From: Wuchereria bancrofti
Lineage: Eukaryota; Nematoda; Chromadorea; Rhabditida; Onchocercidae
NCBI GenBank assembly: GCA_005281725.1
Contig: SSBO01000009.1
Span: 4,290,163-4,354,162, forward strand
Reading direction: 5' to 3'
DNA: 64,000 nt
Positions within the stretch are counted from its first letter, which is position 1, and every line of letters starts with the position of its first letter. The notes under the pieces are model-generated. The model saw only the letters and a program-made list of their open reading frames with translations, searched no databases and was not told the DNA's origin. This document shows positions 1 to 13,085 of the stretch, in pieces. Made by a program: the position numbers and the translations under genes.

Positions 1-2324
1 ATTTTAATCAAATTGAGTATGATATAAATTTAGCCGAATTTACTTGGTTCTTGAAGAGCAGAAGGAAACTCTCAATTTTAAAGTCTGCAGGTCATTCTGA
101 ACATCCAGTTGGTTCCGTAAAATCTGTTTTGCTAGCGGGCATTGAAGCACCTGATCCAGTTTATTTTTGCACCGTTGAAGCACCATCTGAAGCAGCTAAT
201 GTGAGGTTTGAAAAGGCAAGAAGTTTAAATGATTTTTCATCTGTATCTTAAATGCGTTACTTATGTTGAATAAAATTTCATAAAATTTTGGGAAATTCAG
301 CTTTGAGTTGTTTTGTTATTTGAAAGTTTCTGATGAAAAGGAATAATAAGTCTTCAAATTTTTCAAATCAGGGGTTTTTTTTGTGTATAAGCAGTTTAAG
401 TTCGCAGCATGCTCTCCACTAATGTTGCAAAATCTTGCATCAAAAATATTGTTCGACAAATATTTCTATATATTCGTATTTTGTTAATATTTCTGAATAC
501 ATATTTTATAGGCTTTACAAGAACTAGCAGTAGAAGATCCGTCCTTACAAGTGCGATATGATAACGAGTTAGGTCAAACGATTATTGGTGCAATGGGAGA
601 GCTGCATATTGAAGTTATTAGAGATAGACTTCGACGTGATTATGGCTTTAATGTTTTTATAGGATCGTTGCAGGTTTTGAGATGCTTTCTTTTGTTCAAC
701 TATTAAACGATGAAAAATAGATTACAAACTAATTTGAAAATTCGAAACGGAAGAATAACTTCTTAAATAAACTTTTTACTTTTATTTGTATGCCTAATAA
801 GATTTTGCCTCAGGTCGCGTATCGCGAAGTAATTGAAAATGAAGTTAGAAATACCACAGTTTTAAATGCTACATTTGGTGATAATGAATTGAAGCACGAA
901 TGTAGAATTACCTTCACTGTTAAACCAAATAAAGACAGCGGTAAATTCAAGCAGGTTTGCAGTATAATTTTACAAGATAAATGATAATGTAAAATGGAAC
1001 ATGTTGTTTTGTAAGTTGTTAAAGATGCTTATCGTAATCTTTTCATTTCATTTACAACTTTATTTCACTTAAAATTGAACGTGTTGCTTTGTTTGGGATT
1101 CTTTTTTGTGCAGTTAGTCTTTTTTCTGTGATCATTGCCAGCATCATTATCCCGAATTCCTAGAGGAATCAAGACTGTACAGCAGATGACTGCATCATGA
1201 AATTGCCTAGTATAATTAAATCTGTTAAAATTTAATGAGTTGGATAAGTTTGGGACGTTTGTTCTGTAATCGCTGTTGAAAGAATATTGACTAAACATTA
1301 AGTGGTGAAATTCCATTGACTGTAGGGTAGTTCTAGTTGAAATCAAGATGTTCAAGTGCAAAATATTAGAACTGCCAGAAATTTAGTTCATTGTTTTTCC
1401 ACAGACAGGGTAGTTACTAGCTAAAAAACGGTTAAGCGTCAACCTGTTGTGGTACTTTGCTCAGGATTTCATATTCCAACCACTTACTAAAGCCAATGTA
1501 CTAGTTAACCTACCAATGAAATATCAAAGATGAATGAAAAAATGTAGAAATCAAAGATGAAGTGTCGGAAATCATCCATAAAGTATTGATAAAGATGCAT
1601 TATTTATATATCTTCATTTTTGCTGCATATCAATGTGTAATAGTATATTTTAGGTTGTGGTACTTTTGGATGATAATAATGAATATGCGGGTGTTGGTAT
1701 ACATGGAAATTGGTTGAATGCAATTAATGAAGGTTGTTCTAATGCCCTGTGCACAGGGCCATTAGCCGGTTTCACAGTTTATGATATTGCCGTGATACTA
1801 ACAGATTTCGTGGCGAGCGGGAAACGTTTGAGTCCTGCATTAATATCTGCTGCTGCCAATAAGTGTGTAACTGAGGCTTTACAGAAGGCAGGCACGCACT
1901 TATTGGAACCTATAATGAATGCTGAGGTATTCTCTAAATCTTTCCTTTTGTCCGTCCTTTAAAACTTCCTAGAATCTCAGAGTAATTAAATCAAAACATG
2001 TTTTTAAATACAGGTGTAAGTGCAATTGAAACTTTGAAGACTTACTTTGCGCAACTGTTTTAGATAGTTACAACAAGTAAAAGACATGCAGATATAACAC
2101 TTCAAGAAGTCTATAGGCGAAGAGGCATTGTGTCAGATTCTGGAATAGAATGTATCGGTGATACATATGTTATTCGATGCATTATACCACTTGCTGAATT
2201 ACAAGGTTTCTCCAACAATATTCGAATTATAACTTCCGGACATGCAAGCATTCACTTGGAAATAGGTGGCTATCAAGATATAAGCGAGCAAAAACAAAAA
2301 GAAATTACAAAAAGGAATCGTTAA
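1..2324 (+). CDS. GFM2: Mitochondrial elongation factor G2 (ribosome-releasing factor 2), C-terminal part
   Basis: This is the 3' end of a translational GTPase of the EF-G family that, in the GFM2 branch, splits mitochondrial ribosomes with the recycling factor. Five exons are visible: 1-215, 512-673, 814-954, 1654-1926 and 2064-2324, all joining in phase 0. The peptide runs through the domain II end (VEAPSEAANVRFEK), domain III (GAMGELHIEVIRDRLRRDYG), domain IV (GVGIHGNW, GPLAGFTVYDIAV) and the C-terminal EF-G fold (ITSGHASIHLEIGGYQD). The GTPase domain lies upstream of the window. The first intron has a GC donor (GCAAGA at 216), because only that junction preserves the conserved FEK-ALQEL block. 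GFM2 rather than GFM1 is chosen because domain IV lacks the usual acidic-tip sequence of GFM1; that paralogue choice is less certain than the family. Confidence 0.88.
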
Positions 2325-5300
2325 TTATCCCCTTTATTTTTTAGCACTTGGTAATAAGTGGTGTATGGACAAACTCCTTCAAATTCTGTAGGATTTGTCG
2401 CTTTTTGAATTCTTTATTTTGTTGCTTATGTTCTTACGGACTTTTTATGTGCTATATTTGTGTTGCTTGATAGAAGTGCTATTCATTAAGTAAAAAGGGA
2501 TAGTACGAATAAAGGGTTGTGGCATTTCAATTTGTGTTATGGCACTCACAATCAGACGCACTCTGTGAGCTAGTTGTGTCCTTTTAGCCGATGTGTATGG
2601 GAGTCAATTAAATTCAAGTTTTATGTTTATTTACAAAGCTATGATTTGTGAAAGCATATTTATCTGTAAGTGTCGAAGTGCATAGTTCTTAATATTACTC
2701 TGCCAAATAGTTATACATTCGCGTGTTTATATGTGGTCTTCGTGAAACCATTTCGAATATTTTTGTAATTTCATGTATTCTTCGTATAGAAAAGAAAAAT
2801 TGCGAACTTTTAGAAATTTTTACACGAAATTGCTAACGATGGTTGCAGTTAAATTATCTTATGACCTAAAGGATCGATACTTTATCAAATGCGGTACCAT
2901 TTCTTTTAACTACTTCACTTGTAGACTACATATGTAACACTTAGGAAGTATCGAATGATGCATGTGATTTCCCGTGGTAGTGCAGTGAACTGAACTGACT
3001 GTAGATTCTTGGAATTATAGAAATATCCAGTTTTCAATGTGTTTTTCTGTATTGAGGGAATTTCGAGAGTTTCATTTCTTCAGAGCTCTCAGCGTGATAT
3101 TCATGCAGTTTTTATTTAGTGGGCCAAGAAGCATATACCGAATTTCTTGAGCTTTACATCTTTGGCACTACTTTTGCTAGTATGAATTCATATTCAAATA
3201 AGTGCTTATTGAAAGGCTCTATGTCACAATATGGATTTCTGTAATTCTTCACGATAATAATTTCGGAAATTTCGTGTGGTTTATTTCATGTTTGAAGATT
3301 TAATATTACAAGTGTAAAAATTTGTTGAAATAACGTTTTGGAGATTAAGTGTAATTCGAAGATTATTGCAACTCAGGTTGTTTTTGATTTAATTTGATTA
3401 ATATTAACGTGGTTTATAATTTAACACGAGTTAGTTTGAAGTGATTTCATAAGTTATACAAACTTCTCAAAAATTTTCTGAAGTCTTCAAGGTTGCATCT
3501 TCTACTCATGAGTAAACATAGTGTATTTTAAATAGTGAAGAAATTCGAGGATTGACTAATCAAACTGAGATGGCGCAAAGATGTAGTTTTTTCTATTTTT
3601 ATATCAAAATCCAAATTTGACTCTATTTTTCCGTTCACTTTGAAATTTGATTAATATATTAAAGTTGAGGGAAGAAAAGAAAATGATTGTGAAGAATTGT
3701 TTTATATTTTGAGAAAAATATAGGGAAACATTTTCATATAATTTCCTAATGCTATACTTGAAGATTTAATATTACTTTGAAAGTGCGCCTGTTATTTTTT
3801 TAAATATGAAAAAATTGAGTAGTATTACTTTGAAATTTTCGTCATCATTTTTTTCTACCTTTCATATCGATAGTTAGTTTAATAAATGTAGTTTCTGATC
3901 AAATCCTTTTTCTCTTACAGTTTGTTTTCTTGAATGAAAAAATTAATGAAATGATTTTGCCATTTGAGGATTACAGAAGTGTAAAAAATATATATTAAAG
4001 CAAAATTTCATCTCATTTTTTCTACAAACCGGACTGATAAATGGAATTATTCATATCGTTTCATCTGTCATCACAATAATTATGCTTAACAATACAAATT
4101 TATACATAAAACCGAATTAACCCATTTTTAATTTATCTATGTAAAATTGCGAAATTCACTGCTTACTTATAACTCGAAATGAAGCAAAAGTTTGGGTAAC
4201 TTATGTTTATAGAACAGAATAATATAAGATATGAACTTATAGTATATAACTAAGTTGAAAATTGATCAAAATTATCTGTTTGCAACATTGCGACATTATG
4301 AATTTCTTTCACACTTCAACTGGAAGTTTTATTGCAAGAAAGTGGAAGATGTCACATAAATGTGCAGGAAATTCGATAGAGTAAAGAAAGATCTTCAAGC
4401 ATTTTGATCGTTTTACTTCTTTAAAATTTACAAAAAATACTCTTCCACTCATTCTTTTTCTTAAATGTTTTCATCATAAAATACCTAAATTTTTCTTTCA
4501 GCAAAAAGTTTTTCTGTTTCATCTAATTTCAACGTAACAGTACTTTCGTTATTGTTTTATCAAAATCGATAAGTTTACCTTCTGCAGAATGTTGAAGGAG
4601 AAAAATGCGCAGCGTAGAGCACTGTGATTTACTTCGCTAATTTAAAGTCTCATTAAGTTGTCATAAATAGTTTCCATTTAGATGAAAACTTTGAAGTAGT
4701 CAGCATTTTTTCTACGATTAACTAAATATATTGGAAGTAGTTTTCTTTTTTCTTTTTTGCCAATCGATCATCACTCTCTGTATAATATAAAAAGTCATAT
4801 CTTCTTTTCCGTTCTTAATTGAAGAAAATTTGCAGCTATTACTAAGCCTTTGGTAATTCATTAATCCTTAATTTTTCAGATGAATGATAATGTCACCTAT
4901 ATTTTCTAAAAGGATTTTTTTCTCGTTTCCTTTTTGCAAAATAAATACACGTAAGATTGAAATTTTCTGATTCATGGTGTGATGCGGATCATACAAATTC
5001 ATAGAGAGTAGAAATAGTATGAAATGAATGATCGATCTCGATTTTGATTTCGGAGCACGCAGTCGGCAGCAATTCATCTCAACCCTTTTAACCTCTCCAT
5101 CCTATCAGGTTACCCAGTTATTTCGAACGGTTGACAGCTGAACACCATGACCACGCAACTTTTTTCTCTACATTTACCCATTTTAAATCACATTTTTGAA
5201 TTTAACTACAGTATCGGTTCCCAGTTTGCTTGAAAATATAATTTTCAAATGCCCATATAACGACCACTGAATGGAAAGATGCCGGAAACTATGCAAAGTG

Positions 5301-6423
5301 ACTTCCGATATTCTTCTATTCACCTGAGGATTTTCCCAAAGTTTGAAGACGGGAACATCGATTGTTTTCGAGCGCTAATGAACATTATCAAAGCCAGCAA
5401 AGGTTTTTATTAACTTGATCAATTTAAAAGTGAATCTTTCTAAAAGCAAATTTGTCACACCTTTTCAATTGAACAGTCGTCACGGATGACGACTATTAGT
5501 ACGATTATTCATGTTTTCTCAACTTATTCTACGGTTGTTAAGTTATATTTATTGAGGAAGGTGAAATATACAAGAAGTAACATCCACTGAAAAATGAATT
5601 TCAGAGTGTAAGTAAAGAATGGGCATAAAAATTCTTCTATTCGCCCTTTATCCAAAACTATAAAACTAGTTTTATCGATCAAATGAAATACCGATGGCTG
5701 TAATGACAAACTTCCCGACTGCGTATTGTTTAGTAGGTGTGTTTGTAACAGTTTCGGGTCTCGTTTACTTTACCTCAAGTTTTGCCCATTTTTTCTTCTT
5801 TCAAGTATTTGGCCAAGTGACGAAAGACTTCTTTATTCGCTTAGCAGTTTTAAATCAAAGACGTGGTATCGCGAAGATAATATTCGAATTTTAAAGTTCT
5901 GTTCGGCGGTTTCCTGGGTAATTTATCACTTCAAAAAAAGATTGCTGTTATTATTATTTATTATTATTACTATCACTGTTGTTATTTATTATTATAGCTA
6001 TTACTATAACTGTTATTATTTATTGTAATTATTATTATTTATTGTAATTATTATTACTGTCATTATTAGACCAAATTATTGTTCTTAAATATGCGGTTAT
6101 TCTAAAATAACGATTTTGATGGTGAAACAAGGGTTAATAATTGACGTCATCAACACTTCTGTAATGATTTTTTAGATGATTGATGTCGTGTACTACATAC
6201 TTCCTTTAAGACGACCAGGGAATCCGTGAACAATTATTTTAAAAGTAGGGTAGATTGGAGCTTTATCTGAAAGTGAAAATAAATTAATTACAATTTTTAT
6301 CTTTTCCCACTCTTATTTCCAAACTCTAAATTGATCGATTGTCATTGATATCTCGCGTTATTGTCCTATTTCACATTCGATCCAAATTATATTTTTGAAA
6401 ACTGTAAAACTTTCAGAAATAAA
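2325..6423. other. Intergenic, no gene seen
   Basis: About 4.1 kb of AT-rich sequence between EF-G2 and the next gene. Short open frames occur on both strands, but none is flanked by plausible splice sites or has protein-like composition. It holds an ATT-rich simple repeat near 5.94-6.06 kb. The EF-G2 3' untranslated region presumably occupies the first few hundred bases. Confidence 0.6.
5940..6066. repeat. ATT-type imperfect trinucleotide repeat
   Basis: Runs of TTATTATTATT interrupted by CTATCACTG, GCTATTAC and similar units. It is a degenerate microsatellite that produces spurious Tyr/Ile-rich open frames. Confidence 0.8.
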
Positions 6424-9411
6424 ATGAAGCATTGGCTGGAATTATATATTATTGTAGCTGTTTGTACGGTAAGTTAATTTCATCCAAAATTTCCAGCTTT
6501 CCAATTTTCTCCTCCTTTGTAAAACAGAGAAAGGGCTCCTAATTTACTCTTAGCGCTCTCAGAATTCATCAATTAGGAGTGAGAACAGTTATTAAGCTTA
6601 TATTATAGCTAAAGTTCAAAATATCATTTATGGAAAAAGAGAGAAAGAGAAACAGAGAAAGAAAGAAGGAAAGAATGGGAAGTAGTCTCGAGTTATTATC
6701 TTGGTGTAAAATCAATCTGCTACTTTATAGGGCCGACCTTCAGGTTAATCTATATCATATAATTACACCTCTTTCTCAATAACACTAATGATCAGTGATC
6801 TATCATTTTATCAAACATTCACGGAACTTTATAATGGTCATTATTGCCAACAAAGGAAAATTTTCGGGACACTAAGAAAAAAGAATTCAATGATTTAAAT
6901 TTTATTCTTTAAATCTTTATTTTTAAAAAAAGCATTAAGCAGTTATTAAGGTGTGATCTTTATAAAAGAAATTAACTGCTTATTTGGTTCTAAAATATAA
7001 ATGTTATATCTGATTGTCACCTAACTCAATTCATAGGACTTGAAGTACCGTATCATTTCATGGTAGAAATTCAACAATTTTTGATTACTAATTTGCACAG
7101 CACTCAACCATCAAGTGGAAGTTCTAGTTTGAATAACAATTTCAAGCCCAAAACTGAAAATTTTAAACTCTTTTGTTTACATAAGAAAACAAAGCTTATT
7201 ATCACAAATAACCATTTGTTATTCGAGCTTCTTGATGTCAAAAACTTTTCTGTTATTGATTTTTTGTGTTGAGTTAGAATTTAAATTTAGCTTTCCAAAT
7301 TCTAGTGAAATATTGAAATAAATTGTTCAGTGAATTGTAATGCATGTAGGCAAATACATAATACATAAGCGACATAGATCCTTAATGATTTGAAACTAAG
7401 TACTAAACGTATTTCATCAAAGTTATTCCTTTACTTTATACATTACCAGTGATAAGTTCTGGAAACTTTTTAAATGCCATCTTCAACCAAAGTAACTGAT
7501 AACAATCTATCACCTGATTGGTAGGCTAATTTAGTTGCTTGTTGAAATATGATGAAGACCATGGAAAGAGAGAATGATCCATTAGAGTTATAAATTTCCT
7601 TTAAAAAGATTTTGTTGAAATGATTCATAATTTATAGGCATTTGGTTGGTGCCAAAGTTGTTCCTTACCGTCCTCCCTCAGCAATTATATGCAATGCATC
7701 AAGGATACTGTTTCCATTAGTTATGGTACGTTGGAAAAAGAAATCAGAGAACATAATCGGTTAGTTATCAACTATTAGATTTCAGAATTTTTTAAATTCA
7801 GTAACGCAAGTGCTTGAAAACTCTGGCAAAACGCTTCCCATCAACGGAAAATTAATTAGATACTCATTTATTTCCTTAAATGAAATCAATAACTGAGCTG
7901 TTATCGATCTCATATTTCTCAATAATAAGTGATTCCTATGGAAAGCTGCATTTTAAGTTACCCAATCTTGTTTTACTCGATCTAAATTACCTGCTTTTGT
8001 TTTTATTCCACCTAAGTTACTCGATCTTGTTCTAAAATTGTTTACTAACTTTAAGCCTTAAATTGAAAATTGTTCTGTTCGTATTTGTTTAACAAAATGA
8101 CTATTATTTTAAAAGAAAAACTTTTCATCACCTTTTGGAAGTCATTAATGATTTAATTTAACAGTCTTGCAATCAAATCATGTTTTGCTCAAACTATTGC
8201 TGAAGGGAATCGGGACAATCGATGCGTTTTAGCACTATCTGACTTGGACAACAAGGCTTGGGATCGTAATGGTCCGTTACGTGATTGCTCCATTTGTCGA
8301 ACGGTTTGTTCAATTTTTCTCCAAATTTGTTTCAAATGTCTGCTGTTATGATACCTTTGAATATATTTGTGCATAAATTTAAGCTCATATATAAATAAAT
8401 ATTTTAGCTAGAGCTTTTGCTTTTCGTCGAATGATACAGTTTCTTTAATAGAAGGATAGATTTCCTAAATTATGCTCAACTGGGCAATTATGAATGGGAA
8501 ACTTTAGATAATCGAATTTCAATAATATAGTATGAATGACCTGAATTAATTATAGTTCGCTAATGGAGCAATTAAAGCAATGTTGTCGACCTCTGCTGAA
8601 GAGCAGAAATGTATACGTTCTGAGGTTTCCAGAGCTGTAACGATGGAAGCAGAGTACTGTTTGCGGGGAAAGATTAACAATTTTGGTGGCATTCCTGAGT
8701 TTCCGGATTTAGAAGAAGGTTCATATGCATTTAAGGATGAAATGTAAGTATACACTACATTGAAGTGGAAAACTGCCTATGGTCTGAATTATTAAATTTG
8801 TTAATGAATCATTTCAGAATTAACTCGATCTCAGATCATATTCTAATCTATAGCCGTCTAGCATTCTGTAATGAACGTAAACCGGAACGTGCAGAAACTA
8901 CAAGACGATGTTTGAAGAATCCATTTGATGGATATCTTGCAAAACATTGCAACAGTTGGACTTTCAAATATTATTCGCAAAATTTTCCTTCAAAATTCTA
9001 ACTCATTTTTGCGAAAAATCAATTTTGATAGATTGCAATAGAAATGAGATGATAAACGTAGGAATAAAAATGATTGCATTATTAATTAATTCTATTCACA
9101 AAAAAGGGATTCTGTTTGTATGAGATCTATACAATTGGTCAATGAAAATTTCAGTAACTCAATCAAATATCTCAGAAGTTTAACTGTATCTCCATGAAAG
9201 TATAAATTTACTACAATCGAATTGCTTTTCAGTTCTAAAGGACTGTAAAAGTCAAATCTCAGAAGCTTGTCAAGCACAAACTATGCAGTTGATGAAAGCA
9301 ACTTGTGAATGTATTGAGAATACTCGATTGGAACTCAAAAAGCGTCTTGCTTCTATTGCACAGGCCATCAGAAATGTTAATATTAATTCTAATTCAAAAT
9401 TATTTTGGTAG
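6424..9411 (+). CDS. Secreted cysteine-rich protein, unrecognised nematode family
   Basis: I do not recognise the family. A six-exon model of about 259 residues is open throughout: 6424-6468, 7638-7729, 8165-8303, 8556-8743, 8818-8954, 9233-9411. The first exon encodes MKHWLELYIIVAVCT, a good signal-peptide core, and the start follows an ACTTTCAG acceptor by seven bases. The mature part has many cysteines in pairs or short spacings (WCQSC, DCSIC, ATCECIENT) with helical stretches between, suggesting a disulfide-bonded extracellular protein. Two donors, at 7730 and 8955, are both GTTGGA, which is atypical; they are imposed by frame continuity. If the 8955 donor is not used, exon 5 reads on to a stop at 8999-9001, giving a shorter protein. 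That the last exon is coding is supported by its cysteine-rich, stop-free frame. Confidence 0.58.
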
Positions 9412-10945
9412 AACAAAACTTAATGAGTTCATTATAAGTATTTCACTCAGCACACAACATTGGGTTAGTGGAAATTCGATATATCCATCATTTATTTTCA
9501 TCCTTTCTTCAACATTAACTCAAGACAACATTAACTCAGTCTTTTCAGCTTCCTAATCTTTATGGAAGCTTCTATAAAGCTAAAGAAAACTTTTCTTATC
9601 TTTCTGCAACAGTTTTCTGTTCTATGACAACTTGCTATAGACAATTTCAATTCAAAAACTGCTGATGACTCTCACTTCAATTTCTTTATTTTCGACACTC
9701 ATTCAACCCTGCTCAACAATGATGGGAGAAGTTTATCAAATTTCTTTTGGGATCTCACATCACTTTTCAATGTATGCTGCATTACAGAATGAATTAATTA
9801 CAATGTCCAACATTCCTCACCGCTTGGATATTCTTTTAAAATCAATTGCTGACTATTCCTTTTCCTTTAGTATTTCAGCTGCTAACTTATAAGAGGATAG
9901 CCAAACTAAACCTTAGAAGAAGACTGAAGAAGTAGGATAAAATTATAATGAAATATTTTCGAAACTCTCAGTATTAGTTCGTTTGCCACAAGTGCAAAAT
10001 TTTGCGGAATGACAGGCTAGACACATGCTTCGTAGCAGAAAAGTTTGAGGAATTGAAATTCTCAAAAATTCTCAATTCTCATCCTTCCAATAATCTCAAA
10101 TAGTGTTTTCAACTTTCGTAAGCAAACCTTCCAAACTTTGCTGAGATTCGGAAACACAGGAGCAGAGACATGCATTTTTTTAAAGGATATTTTTAGAACA
10201 GAAAAATTTAATCTCCTATGTTTGGATAAAGATGAGGAAATTTTCACTTAACTTACGAACAGATATTAAAGAAAGTGGTAAATAAAAAATTGTTTTCACG
10301 TTTGCACATGTTCCAATCTCTAAAAAAAAGATCCCGTTAATTAGTTGGTTACCTTACAGTAGATTTATATGGAGAAAATAGGTAGGTTATCTACCGTCTA
10401 CATCTCCACAGATCCGTGGTATTACAAATTAGAATGGATATTGTGATAATGAAATATGAAAGCTTAAACTGGTGAATTAATAACGAATGAACATTTTGTA
10501 ATTATTATTAAAAAGTAAGCGTCATCGAAGAGATTATTCTGTTTTCTCTTTGACATGCTGTTTAGTCCAATATGGAATAAAATACTTATACAGTTGTGAT
10601 ATAATATTTATAATAATATATAATTTAAGATTAATAACATATAATACTTATACATTTATCAAAGCACATAGCTTTTTAATAATTATATTAGTAGTATAAA
10701 GTATATGATGAGCATATAATCCAGTTACATGTTCTAAATTTTGTTCTAAATTATAAATTATTAAAAAACTATGTTCAAAGAACATATATATTCAATTTTT
10801 GTGTGATCAGTTGACAGATTCTATAACAAATAACGTTGCCTCTTGTTAGGATTATATTTCGTAATCAGCAATAACTTTAGGTTAAACTATGACCTTCGCT
10901 GCTAATAACCTCATTAATGAGTAGTAGTCTTTGCAATGATTTCAG
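9412..10945. other. Intergenic, no convincing gene
   Basis: AT-rich sequence. An open frame at 9665-9892 on the plus strand has no detectable conserved motif and no supporting splice context, so it is not called. 10.55-10.80 kb is nearly pure A/T. Confidence 0.5.
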
Positions 10946-11749
10946 GTCATTGATAGCAATGATCGTGGTGCAGCATCGATCGGAGGTGACAGCAAGGTGG
11001 ATCAGTGTGTATCAAGCATCAAAGCATTAGTGTTAGCTTTTGAAATATTTAAATTTTTTTAGAATTCTTATTTTTTAACTATTGGCTTATTTTTTCCTCC
11101 AACTTTTTGTAAAATTACTACTAGAAACAATGTCTTACTAAATTTGCTTTTGTGCTTTTAATGATTTTGGTTTTAATTGATGACAAGACATTTGTAATAC
11201 ATGCTGGATGTGATCTGGTGGTATATTAACGAAATTCTAAATTAAGCATTAAGTGATTTAATTGAGTGAAATAAATTAAACATTAAGTTGAATATTATTT
11301 AAACATTAAAAACTAAATTTTCTTGTACTTAAATTCAGTGGGATAAGATTTAGGAGGACGCCAGTGAACGATTGGATTGAGGTTATCGACAAAGCGCTAG
11401 AAAAATGCTTGAAGAAAAAACCAGCAGGGCAAAATTTGGGTCTCGATTCGCTTATTAATGTCGGCTGCCGAAAGGTCTTAGTTTGGAAATTTTTCTACTT
11501 TTGAAAAAAACTGAGATTACTACGGAAAAAGGATGATTGCCTAAACTGAAATCAACAAACAAAATTCATGACATTTCTAAAGTCAATATATGTACTTTGT
11601 TAATTATTCATACTTCATTTTAGGTTATTGCGGATACTACGGGAACAGCGCACATACAGTTGAAAATAGGATTCGATTTCATTAACAATTTAATGGATGC
11701 AATGGTAGACCGATCGGGCCGTTTCTGCGGTGGCGTGCATTGTGGATAA
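10946..11749 (+). CDS. Hypothetical protein with C-terminal cysteines, 5' end not found
   Basis: Three exons give an open frame ending in a stop: 10946-11031 (after TTTCAG), 11339-11474 (after TTCAG) and 11624-11749 (after TTTTAG). The last junction joins VGCRK to VIADTTGTAH in phase 0. The protein ends RSGRFCGGVHCG, followed at once by an AATAAA at the stop codon. Cysteines occur at VDQCVSS, EKCLKK, GCRK and the terminal FCGGVHC, suggesting a small secreted protein. No start codon or signal-peptide exon could be placed upstream, and the first donor (GTTAGC) is weak. It could be the 3' part of a longer gene. Function unknown. Confidence 0.4.
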
Positions 11750-13085
11750 ATAAAAATTTTCAAAATTTTGCGAATTTTTACAAAAATTTTTGAAAGCTTG
11801 CAAACTTTATAAATTTAAATAACAAAACTCTGTCTCACTGACTGACAACAAATTTTTGTCATTTCTGGGAATTTTCAAGCTTTCAAAATCATACTACTTT
11901 CAATTCTCATTTAATTCATCTTTCAAATATAACTCTTGGTATGAAATCATTATATTTGCTTATATTTATCTGACTTTGAAGCAATGCGATAAATGATATA
12001 TTCCTCAAGTAGAAATTTCATTAATTTTGGTGATTTATGATATATGATTCAAAATAGTATTACACAATATCTACGAGAAACTACCACACCAAAAGATGAG
12101 CTTTTTTGCTTTGAAAATTATCATTTTGACAGCGACTAAAAGTTTTTAAGTAACTATTAAAAAAGAACTAATATGTTCTTATGTCTCTTCATGTACGTTA
12201 GAGAAACGGTGCTGAAAAAAAGTTTCAATAGCAGTTTAACGTGTTTCATGCTATTAAAATGATCCTTTTATCATTTTTTTTTTTTTTTTTTTTTGAATGT
12301 ATAGTTCTTGTTTAGGGTGTAATTGAAGATCCTTAGTCAAATAGATGTTTGTGTACATGATAGAACTGATTGAAGGACTAGATAGCTTGTAATCTGGAAT
12401 TAAAAGCCCAGAATAGCTGTGGTCAAGTACAAGTACAATCCATATTTGCATTCATTTTATTAAAAATAACGGCGTTGTAGTAAAACGGTAATCAATATTC
12501 GAAGTGTATAATGAAATGAGCACATTTCGAATTGCTATTTTGATTCAAATGACAATGTTTTCTCCGATAATTTTCTCTCAGAAACCCTTCATAATTTACA
12601 ACTTATCTTGTAAGCAGAAATTCCGATTCCGATTTATGCAACCATTCGTTATTACCCAATAAAATCGCCAACTTGCATTGAAACCAATGATAAATGGCAC
12701 TAACGAACATATTCCTACCAAAATGTGAGATTGAAAATAGCTTCTGGAAGTTTACTTCTTTTAAAATTTGAGTTTAAACTTTAAAAAAATGTTAGAGTTC
12801 ATTGCTTCTTAGATCTTTAGAATACTAATCTTTAGGATACTAGACCAATGAGACGTTTGCACTGTAAAGAAGAAGTCAAAATGCGTTTTCACACACTTTG
12901 AACAATTTTAACCACTAAATTACTTCAATCTTTTTGAGTTCATTCAGAAACTCTGCTATCTCGGATTTTAGCTAGCTTTTTTCGTTTAGATTTATTTAAA
13001 CAATATTAATAAATTATATTAAAATGTTTTAGATACAGAAATTAATTGCGTTTTACTTTCTGAAATTTAAAATAAAAATGATTAC
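11750..13085. other. Intergenic, AT-rich, with a poly-T run
   Basis: No gene seen. A 21-base T homopolymer lies at 12274-12294. Confidence 0.5.

Noticed and set aside
5694..6028. Two overlapping plus-strand open frames, one Tyr/Ile-rich
   Set aside because: They run into the ATT simple repeat, have no splice context, no homology I recognise and unlike-protein composition.
8999..9001. Stop codon taken as the end of the secreted protein gene
   Set aside because: The next segment (9233-9411) is a well-formed, cysteine-rich coding exon after TTTCAG and joins in frame from 8954. Kept as an alternative only.
9665..9892. 75-residue plus-strand open frame
   Set aside because: No acceptor or donor in a useful phase and no conserved motif; length is unremarkable for AT-rich DNA.
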